A DNA stretch of 64,000 nucleotides from Opitutaceae bacterium. GTDB taxonomy: Bacteria; Verrucomicrobiota; Verrucomicrobiia; Opitutales; Opitutaceae. The position numbers were made by a program, and so were the translations under genes. Under the pieces are notes generated by a model. The model had not been told where the DNA came from, ran no database searches, and saw only the letters and a list, made by a program, of their open reading frames with translations. The DNA lies in the NCBI GenBank assembly GCA_028284235.1, contig JANQSC010000075.1, positions 1-64,000 of the forward strand, given 5' to 3'. This document shows positions 1 to 7,425 of the stretch, piece after piece (within the stretch, counting starts at the first letter, position 1; every line of letters begins with the position of its first letter).

Positions 1-952
1 ACTCCGCTACCAACGCCCCCGCGAAAATCGGCACATCGGCCTCGGTCGCCAATCGCTCCACCCACGCCCGCATCGTTGGATCCCCTTTTATTGGATACGG
101 CAAGGTCGCTTCCGGCCAAAAAATGACGTCGGGATCCATCGGCGCGAGCCGCAATGTGTTGCGTTCGATTTGTTCCAGGATGTTTCGAGCTCGGGAGGGA
201 TCCCATTTCTCGTTTTGCGGGATCGCCGGCTGCATGGCCGCCGCCCGGAATAGCGGCTCCCGGTCTTGACCCGATATGTGCCGCGTCTGCAAGAAGGTCA
301 TGGATACGAAGACGATCAGGGCCAGATAGAATTCCGGGCAAAAGGTCTTCGAGCGTGTCCGGGCGAAATTGACAATGCGAAGCGCGTAGGCGGCGATTCC
401 GGCGTTGAGCAGGATCAGGCCGAAAGAGATTCCCCAAGCGCCCCAAAAGGTCGCGCTTTGCAGCATGATGGGACGGCTCCACTGGCTCGCCGATAGTGGA
501 AGCCAAGGAAAGCCCGTGAAAATCCAGCTGCGAACGTGCTCGATCACCACCCAAAGCGCGGCCGTCCCAATCGCGAACGGGACGCCCATCCAGAGCCCCT
601 TTCCGAGCAGTTGGTTGTTCAACCAGCGCGTGCCCAGCGCCCAAGCCACGAAGTGAAGGCCAACGATGCCGGAAAGCAGAATCATCCCCAACCAGGTCAC
701 ATGTCGCAGCCAGAAAATGAGAACTAACCAGCTCACCCAGCCCGCCGCCAAACTCGTCCAGACCACTTGCTTGAAGGACGGCTTCATCCGCAGCCAGAGC
801 AGAAACGGAACGACCAGTACGAACCCCGATTCCGGAACGTCGAAGGGCGGAAACGCGGTTACGCCGAAGAACACCGTCGAGACGAAGGTGGCCGCCTGGG
901 CGAGCACGAATCGCCGTTTCGCAATCCAATCGGCGCTGTCGCTGATCCACAT
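1..952 (-). CDS. lnt: Apolipoprotein N-acyltransferase Lnt, N-terminal part, cut by the window edge
   Basis: The reverse strand is open from base 952 to the left edge. It reads as a membrane protein starting MWISDSADWIAKRR with several hydrophobic segments. The motif TGFPWLPLSASQW is typical of Lnt. The nitrilase-like domain then begins (AAAMQPAIPQNEKW), and DVIFWPEATLPYP carries the conserved WPE glutamate expected in the catalytic triad. Lnt moves a fatty acyl chain onto the N-terminal cysteine of lipoproteins in the inner membrane. Several lipoproteins in this window would be its substrates. The C-terminal part lies outside the window. An in-frame ATG at 967 is an alternative start; an upstream stop lies at 983-985. 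Family assignment is firm. Confidence 0.9.
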   Translation of the reverse strand, partial: MWISDSADWIAKRRFVLAQAATFVSTVFFGVTAFPPFDVPESGFVLVVPFLLWLRMKPSFKQVVWTSLAAGWVSWLVLIFWLRHVTWLGMILLSGIVGLHFVAWALGTRWLNNQLLGKGLWMGVPFAIGTAALWVVIEHVRSWIFTGFPWLPLSASQWSRPIMLQSATFWGAWGISFGLILLNAGIAAYALRIVNFARTRSKTFCPEFYLALIVFVSMTFLQTRHISGQDREPLFRAAAMQPAIPQNEKWDPSRARNILEQIERNTLRLAPMDPDVIFWPEATLPYPIKGDPTMRAWVERLATEADVPIFAGALVAE

Positions 953-1062
953 GGGCCGACAGCCCATTGCCAATGCGCTGGCTTAGCAAGGATTTACTGT
1001 GAGAACGTGCGGCACGTTGGATTGTACAATGCAGTTCTTCAATTGAGTTAGATTCGGCTGGG

Positions 1063-1138
1063 AAAAACGCGCCGGGACGGCGCGTTCCACCCACTAAATT
1101 TTGAGCAAAAGGTGGAACGGGCCGTCCCGGCGCGTTTT
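1063..1138. repeat. Family A palindromic repeat, copy 1
   Basis: Two arms of about 28 bases (1063-1092 and 1111-1138) are inverted copies with one mismatch. Each arm contains CGCGCCGGGACG followed by GTTCCACC, and the loop is A+T richer. Closely related copies lie at 22890-22959 and 40259-40333. It sits between the lnt start and the FmdB-like gene, in a 268-base gap with no gene. It resembles bacterial REP-type palindromes. Confidence 0.85.
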
Positions 1139-1220
1139 CGCTAACACACATACACCAAGCGAGACCCGCATAATTCCCCCTCTCGCTTGACGATCCGGGA
1201 CCGAGACGCATCGTACTCGC

Positions 1221-1460
1221 ATGGCCACGTACATTTACGAGACGATTCCCGGTTCCGCAGACGACGCCCCGATCCGATTCGAGTACATCCAAAGCATGAA
1301 CGACGCGCCCCTCACCCAGCATCCGGAAACGGGCGTTCCGGTGAAACGAGTGATCACCGGCGGCTACGGATTCGCCGTAAGCGGCGGCTCAAAAAGCGCT
1401 CCCGCGCCCTCGTCCGGCGACAGCTGCTGCAGCAACCAGGGCGGCTGCGGTTGCGGCTAG
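1221..1460 (+). CDS. FmdB-like small protein lacking the zinc ribbon cysteines
   Basis: This 79-residue protein follows the FmdB pattern: MATYIYET at the start, then FEYIQSMNDAPLTQHPETG, VKRVITGG and YGF. Typical FmdB proteins carry two CxxC knuckles that bind zinc, and here those positions are not cysteine (TIPGSADD and HPETG). The only cysteines are in a short Gly-rich tail, CCSNQGGCGCG. Function in the family is poorly defined (putative regulator). The ORF ends 10 bases before the next gene, so the two are probably co-transcribed. The family call rests on motif recognition, and loss of the zinc site is seen directly. Confidence 0.75.
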   Translation: MATYIYETIPGSADDAPIRFEYIQSMNDAPLTQHPETGVPVKRVITGGYGFAVSGGSKSAPAPSSGDSCCSNQGGCGCG

Positions 1461-1470
1461 CCAAACGCGC

Positions 1471-2637
1471 GTGTCCGCCTCCCCCGCTCGCCCGCTTTCC
1501 ATCTGCCTCGTCGAACCCTTCTACACGGGATCGCACCAACGTTGGGCCGAAGAGCTGAAAGCCCGCTCCAGTCATCGAATCGATATTCTCTCGCTCCCTG
1601 GGCGTCACTGGAAATGGCGCATGCATGGCGCCGCGGTTACTCTTGCCGAGCGGTATCGATCGAGCGGCGTTCGCTACGACGCGATTCTCGCCAGCGACAT
1701 GCTCGACTTGCCCTTGTTTCTGTCGCTCTTGAGGCAAGAAACGGCCGGCATTCCCGTGGGACTCTATTTCCACGAAAACCAAATTCTCTACCCCTGGTCC
1801 CCAAGAGATGGCGACAAGAAGAAAGGGCGCGATCTCCACTACGGCTTTATCAACTACGCAAGCGCTTTGGCCGCAGACAAAGTGTATTTCAATTCCGACT
1901 ACCACAGAACCGCCTTCACGAAGGCATTGCCTGAATTTCTCAAACGGTATCCGGATTTTCAGAATACCGAAACCGCAACGGAAATCGCCCGTAAATCCGA
2001 GACACTCTGGCTCGGGATGGATCTGAGCGCTTTCGATCCCCATCGCCGAGAGAACCGCGGCAGCGTCGAGGACGTTCCCCTCATTCTCTGGAACCACCGC
2101 TGGGAGTACGACAAGAATCCGCACGGGTTTTTCAAGACGCTCTACGAGCTCGTCGACCGCGACGTCGCCTTCGACTTGGCCCTCGTCGGCGAGGGATTTG
2201 AAGAGGCTCCTCCCTACTTCGAGGAAGCGAAGCAGCGATTGGGCGACCGAATCGTCACCTACGGCAAGCTGTCCCAATTCAGCGAATACGCGGAGTTGCT
2301 CTGGTTTGCGGATATTTTGTTGGTCACCTCGAACCAGGACTTCTTTGGCCAGAGTGTGGTCGAGGCGATCTACTGCGGCTGCCATCCGGTCCTCCCCCGC
2401 CGACTCGCCTATCCGGATCACCTGGACCCGGAACAACACCCAGGGAATTTCTACCGTACGGAAGAAGAGGCAGCCGACACGCTCGCAACACACATAATAA
2501 GCGGCCGTTGGAAGACCCCATTCGAACCCGGCCGCGCGATGGCCCGCTACGACTGGGACTTGCAGATCGGAAACTACGATGCCGCATTCGCCGATTTGGC
2601 TCGGAAAACGGCCGCTACCGGAAAACATAATCCGTAG
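1471..2637 (+). CDS. GT-B glycosyltransferase of the tRNA-queuosine mannosyltransferase (DUF3524/GTDC1) family
   Basis: 388 residues from a GTG start. The N-terminal block, including LVEPFYTGSHQRWAEEL, LSLPGRHWKWRMHGAA, DAILASDMLDL and YFHENQILYPW, matches the DUF3524 domain of QTMAN/GTDC1 proteins. The C-terminal half is a glycosyltransferase 1 domain (LILWNHRWEYDKNP, LVGEGFEE, VTSNQDFFGQSVVEAIYCG). In animals this family adds mannose to queuosine in tRNA-Asp. Bacterial homologues exist, so a tRNA or queuosine-related substrate is likely but inferred. It follows the FmdB-like gene by 10 bases. Its TAG stop lies in the first bases of a palindromic repeat (family B). Confidence 0.85.
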   Translation: MSASPARPLSICLVEPFYTGSHQRWAEELKARSSHRIDILSLPGRHWKWRMHGAAVTLAERYRSSGVRYDAILASDMLDLPLFLSLLRQETAGIPVGLYFHENQILYPWSPRDGDKKKGRDLHYGFINYASALAADKVYFNSDYHRTAFTKALPEFLKRYPDFQNTETATEIARKSETLWLGMDLSAFDPHRRENRGSVEDVPLILWNHRWEYDKNPHGFFKTLYELVDRDVAFDLALVGEGFEEAPPYFEEAKQRLGDRIVTYGKLSQFSEYAELLWFADILLVTSNQDFFGQSVVEAIYCGCHPVLPRRLAYPDHLDPEQHPGNFYRTEEEAADTLATHIISGRWKTPFEPGRAMARYDWDLQIGNYDAAFADLARKTAATGKHNP

Positions 2638-2710
2638 GGCCTTCGCTTGCGAAGCGCCGCGTAGGTTGTGACGATCTAAATTCGCGGCGTGTCGCAAGCG
2701 ACAGCCCTAC
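2634..2710. repeat. Family B palindromic repeat, copy 1
   Basis: Begins GTAGGGCCTTCGCTTGCGAA and ends CAAGCGACAGCCCTAC, with complementary arms around an A+T-rich centre. A sister copy lies at 10304-10383. The first bases include the TAG stop codon of the upstream glycosyltransferase gene. It resembles an extragenic palindrome inserted directly at a gene end. Confidence 0.85.
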
Positions 2711-2738
2711 ATGCGCCCTCTGTAAACCAAAAACCCAT

Positions 2739-2913
2739 TGTCTCGTTAGAGACACTCATTCCCGACGGAGTCGGGACTAGCGATCCCGCTTGGCGGGAGA
2801 GCGGTGTTGCATCCGTCTTCGTCCTGCACAGCAGAACTACGCCGAGACAAGAACATCGGCCTGCGGCTTTGCGCTCCTTTGTCGCGATGGGTTTTCGCTG
2901 CGCGAAAAATAGG
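2739..2913. repeat. Mosaic of short hairpins
   Basis: Four small palindromes occur in a row: TGTCTC/GAGACA (2739-2754), TCCCGAC/GTCGGGA (2760-2776), CCCGC/GCGGG near 2784-2796, and TTTTCGC/GCGAAAA in 2886-2913. The last block (GATGGGTTTTCGCTGCGCG) recurs almost unchanged at 40418-40445. No coding gene is supported between 2638 and 2923. Confidence 0.6.
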
Positions 2914-2923
2914 TTTTTGAGTC

Positions 2924-4081
2924 TTACGACTCGCTCGGTTCCATGACGTAGGCGCTGAAGATATTGTTCACGATAAACTTGTATCGAACATATCCATACC
3001 CGCCAGCGCCCCACTTCGGGCCCCAGGAATTGCGAAATATAAAGGTCGTGTCTTCCAGCTTCTGCGAGGGGCTACGATAGCCTACCAAGGTCACGGCGTG
3101 GCCGTAGTTCTCGCGCGGTTTCTGGTTCTCGATGTACGCGGTCTTTCGAATCGCCTGGAAGTTGGGCCAGCCCATTCCCACGACGACCGGCTCGCCGGCG
3201 TTCAAAGCGTGGATCACATTGCTCAACAGAATCCCGCGATCGCGACCGGGAATGGCGAAAGCGCGAATCTTCGAACGAGCCCTGGCTTTCTGCACCACCT
3301 CCGGCGACGGCGCTTCAAGCTCGTTTGGCCCGGCCTTCTTGCCGAGGTCGCCCGCTTCGTTGTTGTTCGGGATGCCAAACGCGTGCAGGGCTTGGAACAC
3401 TTCCGGCAAGTAGAAGCCCGCGTCTTCGTTCAAACCGCCCGACCCGGTCCAGCGTTCGCCTTGATCGTAGCGTCCCAGTGTTTTGAGAGTCGCCCAGTAA
3501 AGATAGTATTCCGAGAGATTTTCGGACGTCCCGAGCATGCGGCCTTCCAAGTACTCCATGGCGCCGACTACTGCGTGAATAGCGCAGCTCGGGCGATGGC
3601 CCTGATTACGCACGCTGATTCCGAGTTCTTTAAATTTCGGTCGCAGGTCCACTTCCGTCTCAATCGTAGGCGGAACCCCGAATTGCTGGGCCGCTTCGCC
3701 GGCCCCGACTGCACGTTTCCGGGCCTCGGCCTCTTCCTGGCGACGCTTTTCGATGCGCTGCTTGGAATCGATGATCTGTTGACGGCGCATCCGCTCGAGA
3801 CTCGCTTCGCGATTGGCAGCGCTCGTGTCGCTGTATCCATATTTCGCCTGAAGCTCCGGCGAAAGCGATTTCAAGGGAATCTGAGAAAGACCTCCGGAAT
3901 GCGTGACGATAAGCGAAGTTTCGTTGATCGACCGCACCAGAACGCCGCGATATACCTGGTCGCCCGCCACCAGGGAATCGTAGCGATCTCCGTTGGCCCA
4001 GCTCAGAGGCGAAATCACTAACAGTAAGGATCCAATCCAAACGGACAGCAGCCCGATTCGCTTTTTTCCCGTACGCAACAT
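2924..4081 (-). CDS. Secreted papain-like (C1) cysteine protease with an SHD1-like N-terminal domain
   Basis: 385 residues with a signal peptide (about residues 8-29, ending SWA). Residues about 38-82 resemble the small SHD1-type domain often found in planctomycete and verrucomicrobial proteins. A charged Arg/Glu-rich helix follows (about 90-125). The protease domain shows the papain set: Gln160 and Cys166 in RNQGHRPSCAIHA, His328 in YGHAVTLVGY, and Asn351 in FRNSWGPKWGAGGYGY. All catalytic residues are present, so it should be active, presumably in the periplasm or outside the cell. The gene stands alone. Substrate is unknown. Confidence 0.88.
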   Translation of the reverse strand: MLRTGKKRIGLLSVWIGSLLLVISPLSWANGDRYDSLVAGDQVYRGVLVRSINETSLIVTHSGGLSQIPLKSLSPELQAKYGYSDTSAANREASLERMRRQQIIDSKQRIEKRRQEEAEARKRAVGAGEAAQQFGVPPTIETEVDLRPKFKELGISVRNQGHRPSCAIHAVVGAMEYLEGRMLGTSENLSEYYLYWATLKTLGRYDQGERWTGSGGLNEDAGFYLPEVFQALHAFGIPNNNEAGDLGKKAGPNELEAPSPEVVQKARARSKIRAFAIPGRDRGILLSNVIHALNAGEPVVVGMGWPNFQAIRKTAYIENQKPRENYGHAVTLVGYRSPSQKLEDTTFIFRNSWGPKWGAGGYGYVRYKFIVNNIFSAYVMEPSES

Positions 4082-4152
4082 GCTTATCCCTATCGGATAA
4101 TTCGATCCAATCTCAAACCCGGCCTTCTTCGAGGCACCTCATTAAGTCGCTC

Positions 4153-4281
4153 CAGGTAGGGCTCGATCGCCGAGCGAGCCGCCAAATGGTCAATATACGT
4201 TCGGACCACTTGGCAGCCGATCTGTTCTCGCTGGAGGACTTCTCAACCGACCCGGCTCGCTCGGCGATCGAGCCCTACCTG
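4153..4281. repeat. 129-bp element with 28-bp perfect inverted ends
   Basis: The arms 4153-4180 (starting CAGGTAGGGCTCGATCGCC) and 4254-4281 are exact reverse complements. Inside lies a second near-perfect arm pair, CCAAATGGTC and GACCACTTGG, so the whole element can fold into one long cruciform or hairpin. Its ends (GTAGGGC ... GCCCTAC) resemble families B and C. It lies in the 4082-4467 gap between the protease and the chemotaxis gene, which otherwise holds only a terminator. Confidence 0.85.
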
Positions 4282-4319
4282 ATTCAAATTATGTGTCAGC
4301 CCCCTATTAGACGGTCTCT

Positions 4320-4350
4320 AAAAAAACGCGCCCCTATTTCTAGAGGCGCG
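4320..4350 (-). terminator. Rho-independent terminator after the chemotaxis receptor gene
   Basis: Read on the reverse strand, CGCGCCTCT pairs with AGGGGCGCG (9 pairs, one G-T) around the loop AGAAAT and is followed by seven T. It lies about 120 bases beyond the receptor stop codon. Confidence 0.75.
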
Positions 4351-4467
4351 CCTTCTGTCGCTATTCTGGTAAAAAATCAAGCGACATAGCCGGAGCCGCG
4401 ATCGGGAAGAGATGGATTGCTCCCGTTCGAATCTGCCGGCTACTCGCTTAAAAGTCGTCGGTCCGCG

Positions 4468-6423
4468 TTAGTTGTCCCATCCCTCCTTGAACGCGTCGTC
4501 GATATTGGCGCTTACCGCCGTATCCGCGGACAGTCTCTTGGAATTGAAGGCGTTCGACTCGACTCGATTCTCGCTCTTCGACACACCCGGTTCGAGCGTC
4601 TCGAATTCGAGTTCGTTGCTGGCCGGTTTCTTTTCCGCTTCTTGTTTTCCGGAAACCACGGACACCAAGTCGGCGATCGCTTCCTGCATCGTGTTGGACT
4701 GGGTGAGCAGAACTTTCGACGAGGACGCAGTCTCTTCGGCTCCCGACGCGTTGCGCTGGGTAACGCCGTCCATGCTCGAAATCGAATTCTGAATCAACTC
4801 CACGCCGCGATTCTGCTCGATGGACGCGTCGGAAATCTGAGCGACGAGCTCGTCCATGTGCTGCGTGTGCTCGACGATCGTCTGCAGATTCTGAGCTACG
4901 CGCTGGTTCAGCTCGACGCCGCGCTCGCTCTTTTCGACCGAATTCTCAATCTTCTGGGCGGTCACCGATGCTGCTTCCGAAGAACGGTGGGCCAGGCTGC
5001 GTACTTCATCCGCAACTACAGCGAATCCCGCTCCCGACTCCCCGGCTCGAGCGGCCTCTACCGCCGCGTTGAGCGCCAGGATATTCGTCTGGAATGCGAT
5101 TTCGTCGATCGTCTTGATGATGTTGGCGATGTTGTCGCTGGAGTCCTTGATGTCCTGCATCGCCACGATCATGTTCGTCATCGACTCGGCACCGGACTCC
5201 GCCGCCACGCGGGCTTCGCGAGCGAGTTTCTTCGCGGTATCCGCGTTCTCGGCGTTTTTCGCGGTCATGGCGTTCACTTCCTCCAGCGAAGAGCTGGTCT
5301 CTTCGATCGAAGCCGCTTGCTCCGAAGAGTCGCGGGCCAAGCTTTCGCTGCTGGCGAACAACTGCTGCGAAGCTGTGAACGTCTCCAGGGAGCATTGCTC
5401 CAGTCGACGAACGATCGTATTAATATTCTTGGTGATGCTCCGAACGATGAACGTAGCGCAGGCGATCCCCAGACCGAATCCGACCAGGCTGATGACAACG
5501 ACGGTCAACCGCGCCTTTCCTTGCACTTTCGTCACCTGGCTTCGCAAGCCCGCTTGAGCTTCCCCGATTCCTCGCTGCAAAAGGGTAATCGTGGCAGCGA
5601 ATTTCTCGCCGCCCGGAAGGAGCTCGGTCGTATAAATTCTTTCAATACCGAGCAAGGTCACCGTAAGCTCGTCCAAGCTCGAAGCGTAGTCACTGGCGAG
5701 TTTGGAACTGAGGACGAGGGCTTGCTCCTTGGCGTCGTCCTTGAGGCTCGCATCGAAGTCGACCGCCATCGCGTAGTCTTCGTTGAGCGACTCCAACTGT
5801 CCGATCAAGCGTTCCAGCGACTCTTTAGCCCGGGCGGCGTCCGACTCGCCGTGCCCCGCGATGAACCGGTTGACCGAGGATTCGGTCTCGAACATGCTCT
5901 GCAGGGCCGACGACGTGGCGAAGGCTCCGGCGATATCGCCTTTGGCCTGGTCCGCGGCAAGCAGTTCCTTCAGCAAGCGCATGATTTCCGCGCCGCTCGG
6001 GTGAATCTCGTCCGATTCGATTCGGGTTTGGGCGCCCGAGAGAACAACGATCTCTTTAAACGCCTTGTCGTAGTCGACCATGATCTGAGCGGAGGACTCC
6101 AGCAGGCGTCGCTGCTCCTCGTCGCTCGCGTCCGCGATCAACAGTTGAAACTCGTCCTCCAACGTCGTGAACATTTCGTCGTGCTGGTCCACCAAAGCGG
6201 CGTCCGGATTGGCGAGATACTCGCTGATGTTGGTCCGCATTTGGTAGGCGGTCGCCACTTCATGGGCAGTCGCGTTGCCGACGTCCACGCTTTTGGAGAA
6301 AAGCCCGAAGGAGCGATTCAAGCTCGTGACAGCCCAGAACGATACGCCGGCGAGGGTGACGAAGAAGAGCAGGATCAACGTGACCGTGGCGCTGATTTTT
6401 TTACCGAGAGAAAGGTGGTTCAT
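4468..6423 (-). CDS. Methyl-accepting chemotaxis protein
   Basis: A transmembrane receptor that passes periplasmic signals to CheA/CheW. The start at 6423 gives MNHLSLGKKISATVTL, the usual start of this family just before the first membrane helix; a GTG at 6459 is an alternative. A periplasmic helical sensor of about 290 residues lies between that helix and a second one (VVVISLVGFGLGIACATF). The long cytoplasmic coiled coil has the signalling hairpin tip IAFQTNILALNAAVEAARAG, followed by FAVVADEVRSLA. The C-terminus ends in GWDN and lacks a classic NWETF methyltransferase-docking pentapeptide. The upstream TonB-like gene ends about 54 bases before the start. No other chemotaxis genes are in the window. 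Confidence 0.93.
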   Translation of the reverse strand: MNHLSLGKKISATVTLILLFFVTLAGVSFWAVTSLNRSFGLFSKSVDVGNATAHEVATAYQMRTNISEYLANPDAALVDQHDEMFTTLEDEFQLLIADASDEEQRRLLESSAQIMVDYDKAFKEIVVLSGAQTRIESDEIHPSGAEIMRLLKELLAADQAKGDIAGAFATSSALQSMFETESSVNRFIAGHGESDAARAKESLERLIGQLESLNEDYAMAVDFDASLKDDAKEQALVLSSKLASDYASSLDELTVTLLGIERIYTTELLPGGEKFAATITLLQRGIGEAQAGLRSQVTKVQGKARLTVVVISLVGFGLGIACATFIVRSITKNINTIVRRLEQCSLETFTASQQLFASSESLARDSSEQAASIEETSSSLEEVNAMTAKNAENADTAKKLAREARVAAESGAESMTNMIVAMQDIKDSSDNIANIIKTIDEIAFQTNILALNAAVEAARAGESGAGFAVVADEVRSLAHRSSEAASVTAQKIENSVEKSERGVELNQRVAQNLQTIVEHTQHMDELVAQISDASIEQNRGVELIQNSISSMDGVTQRNASGAEETASSSKVLLTQSNTMQEAIADLVSVVSGKQEAEKKPASNELEFETLEPGVSKSENRVESNAFNSKRLSADTAVSANIDDAFKEGWDN

Positions 6424-6477
6424 AAACGATCGAGGATGGGACTTGACTGATTGGGACACCGTGCCGACAGGGAGCGG

Positions 6478-7011
6478 CTAGGCTTCGCCGGAGAATTTAA
6501 AGGGGACGCGCAGTTTTGCTTTCACTTTCTTTCCGTCCACAACCGCCGGCTGGAATCGCCAGGCTTTGGCCGCTTTAATCGTCGGCTCTTCCAATTCCGG
6601 GTGGGTGGATTTTTGAATCGTGGCAGAGATCACCTTGCCACTTTCGTCCAATACGAGGTCGACGCTGACCATGCCTTTGAACGACCGATTGCGGAACTGG
6701 TCCGGGAGAATCGGCTTGGAACTGGACTTGATCACCGGCTGCTTGTCGAAACGCGTGTGCACGTCGACCACTTCCGGGTGTTTTTTGCCGAAAGTCTGGA
6801 TCGACTCTTGCGAAGCCGCGTCGAAGGCCGAAAGGCCGTGAGTCGCTTTCTCGCCCGACTTCAAGGTGATGGTAACCTGGTCGCCCCGAATGGCGGAGAT
6901 CTTGCCTTCCAGCGGGCTCCCGTCGCTCAAAGAGTAGGACGCGGCGGACAGAACCGATGCGGGGAAAAGGGCTAGCGCAATTAACAGAATAAAGGATTTA
7001 CGAGTTTTCAT
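6478..7011 (-). CDS. Secreted protein with a TonB C-terminal domain
   Basis: The start at 7011 gives the signal peptide MKTRKSFILLIALALFPA. A small beta-rich stretch follows (YSLSDGSPLEGKISAIRGD, ITLKSGEKATHGLSAFD), similar to an SHD1-like module. The last 80 residues form a TonB family C-terminal domain: FKGMVSVDLVLDESGKV, TIQKSTHPELEEPTIKAAKA and WRFQPAVVDGKKVKAKLRVP. Classical TonB has an uncleaved membrane anchor and a Pro-rich linker, which are absent here. It may therefore be a periplasmic TonB-like protein instead of a true energy transducer. It lies just upstream of the chemotaxis receptor on the same strand, so the two may share a transcript. Confidence 0.8.
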   Translation of the reverse strand: MKTRKSFILLIALALFPASVLSAASYSLSDGSPLEGKISAIRGDQVTITLKSGEKATHGLSAFDAASQESIQTFGKKHPEVVDVHTRFDKQPVIKSSSKPILPDQFRNRSFKGMVSVDLVLDESGKVISATIQKSTHPELEEPTIKAAKAWRFQPAVVDGKKVKAKLRVPFKFSGEA

Positions 7012-7159
7012 GAATTGAGGATAGGATTGCTGGTCGAATGGGTCCGCGATTCGCGGATCCAAACTCCCAATCGGTAGTCACACCTACAACTTGAGGATTC
7101 CCCTAGGAGTAATTCCAGAATTTACTGAATCTTACTAACTGAGCCTCAGGTGAACCTTA

Positions 7160-7376
7160 GAGAGTGTCCAATAAGTCAGAATATGCATCGCAGCTGGAAT
7201 TTTTCGTCTTTGGCAAGGCGTGGACGTGGAGCCAATGCCCGGAGGGCCTTGGCCCACAGCCGCAACGCGGCCAAAGGCGAAAAAGGACGCTGCCCGAAGG
7301 GTTTTCCTTCAGATGGGCCTTGCGGCAGGCCCATCTGAAGGACAACGATGCATATTCTGACTTATTGGACACTCTC
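7160..7376. mobile_element. 217-bp MITE-like element with 32-bp perfect terminal inverted repeats
   Basis: The perfect inverted ends span 7159-7190 (GAGAGTGTCCAATAAGTCAG onward) and 7346-7377. TTA flanks the element on both sides (7157-7159 and 7377-7379), as a short target duplication would. A second perfect palindrome with 15-base arms (7306-7341, CCTTCAGATGGGCCT and its complement) lies inside. No transposase is encoded. Short frames are open through it on both strands, including one beginning MSNKSEYA, but they have no protein-like support. It fills most of the 7012-7425 gap, in which I see nothing else. Confidence 0.75.
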
Positions 7377-7425
7377 TTAGAGAACTGACGGGCGCCGATA
7401 GTCGAATTGCTCTGCTCCCCCGTGG

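Noticed and set aside
1354..2697. 447-residue reverse-strand frame
   Set aside because: Antisense to the FmdB-like and glycosyltransferase genes, with no protein motif.
4387..4442. tRNA-like stretch with TAGCCGG/CCGGCTA ends and GTTCGAATC
   Set aside because: Only 56 bases, with no proper T-stem or anticodon arm; it could be a hairpin or a decayed fragment but not a working tRNA.
4417..6450. 677-residue open frame on the forward strand
   Set aside because: It is fully antisense to the chemotaxis receptor, has Arg/His/Leu-rich composition and no recognisable domain; a high-G+C shadow.
7012..7160. Possible cyclic-di-GMP riboswitch before the TonB-like and chemotaxis genes
   Set aside because: No conserved GEMM core found; only a short CCGCG/CGCGG palindrome.
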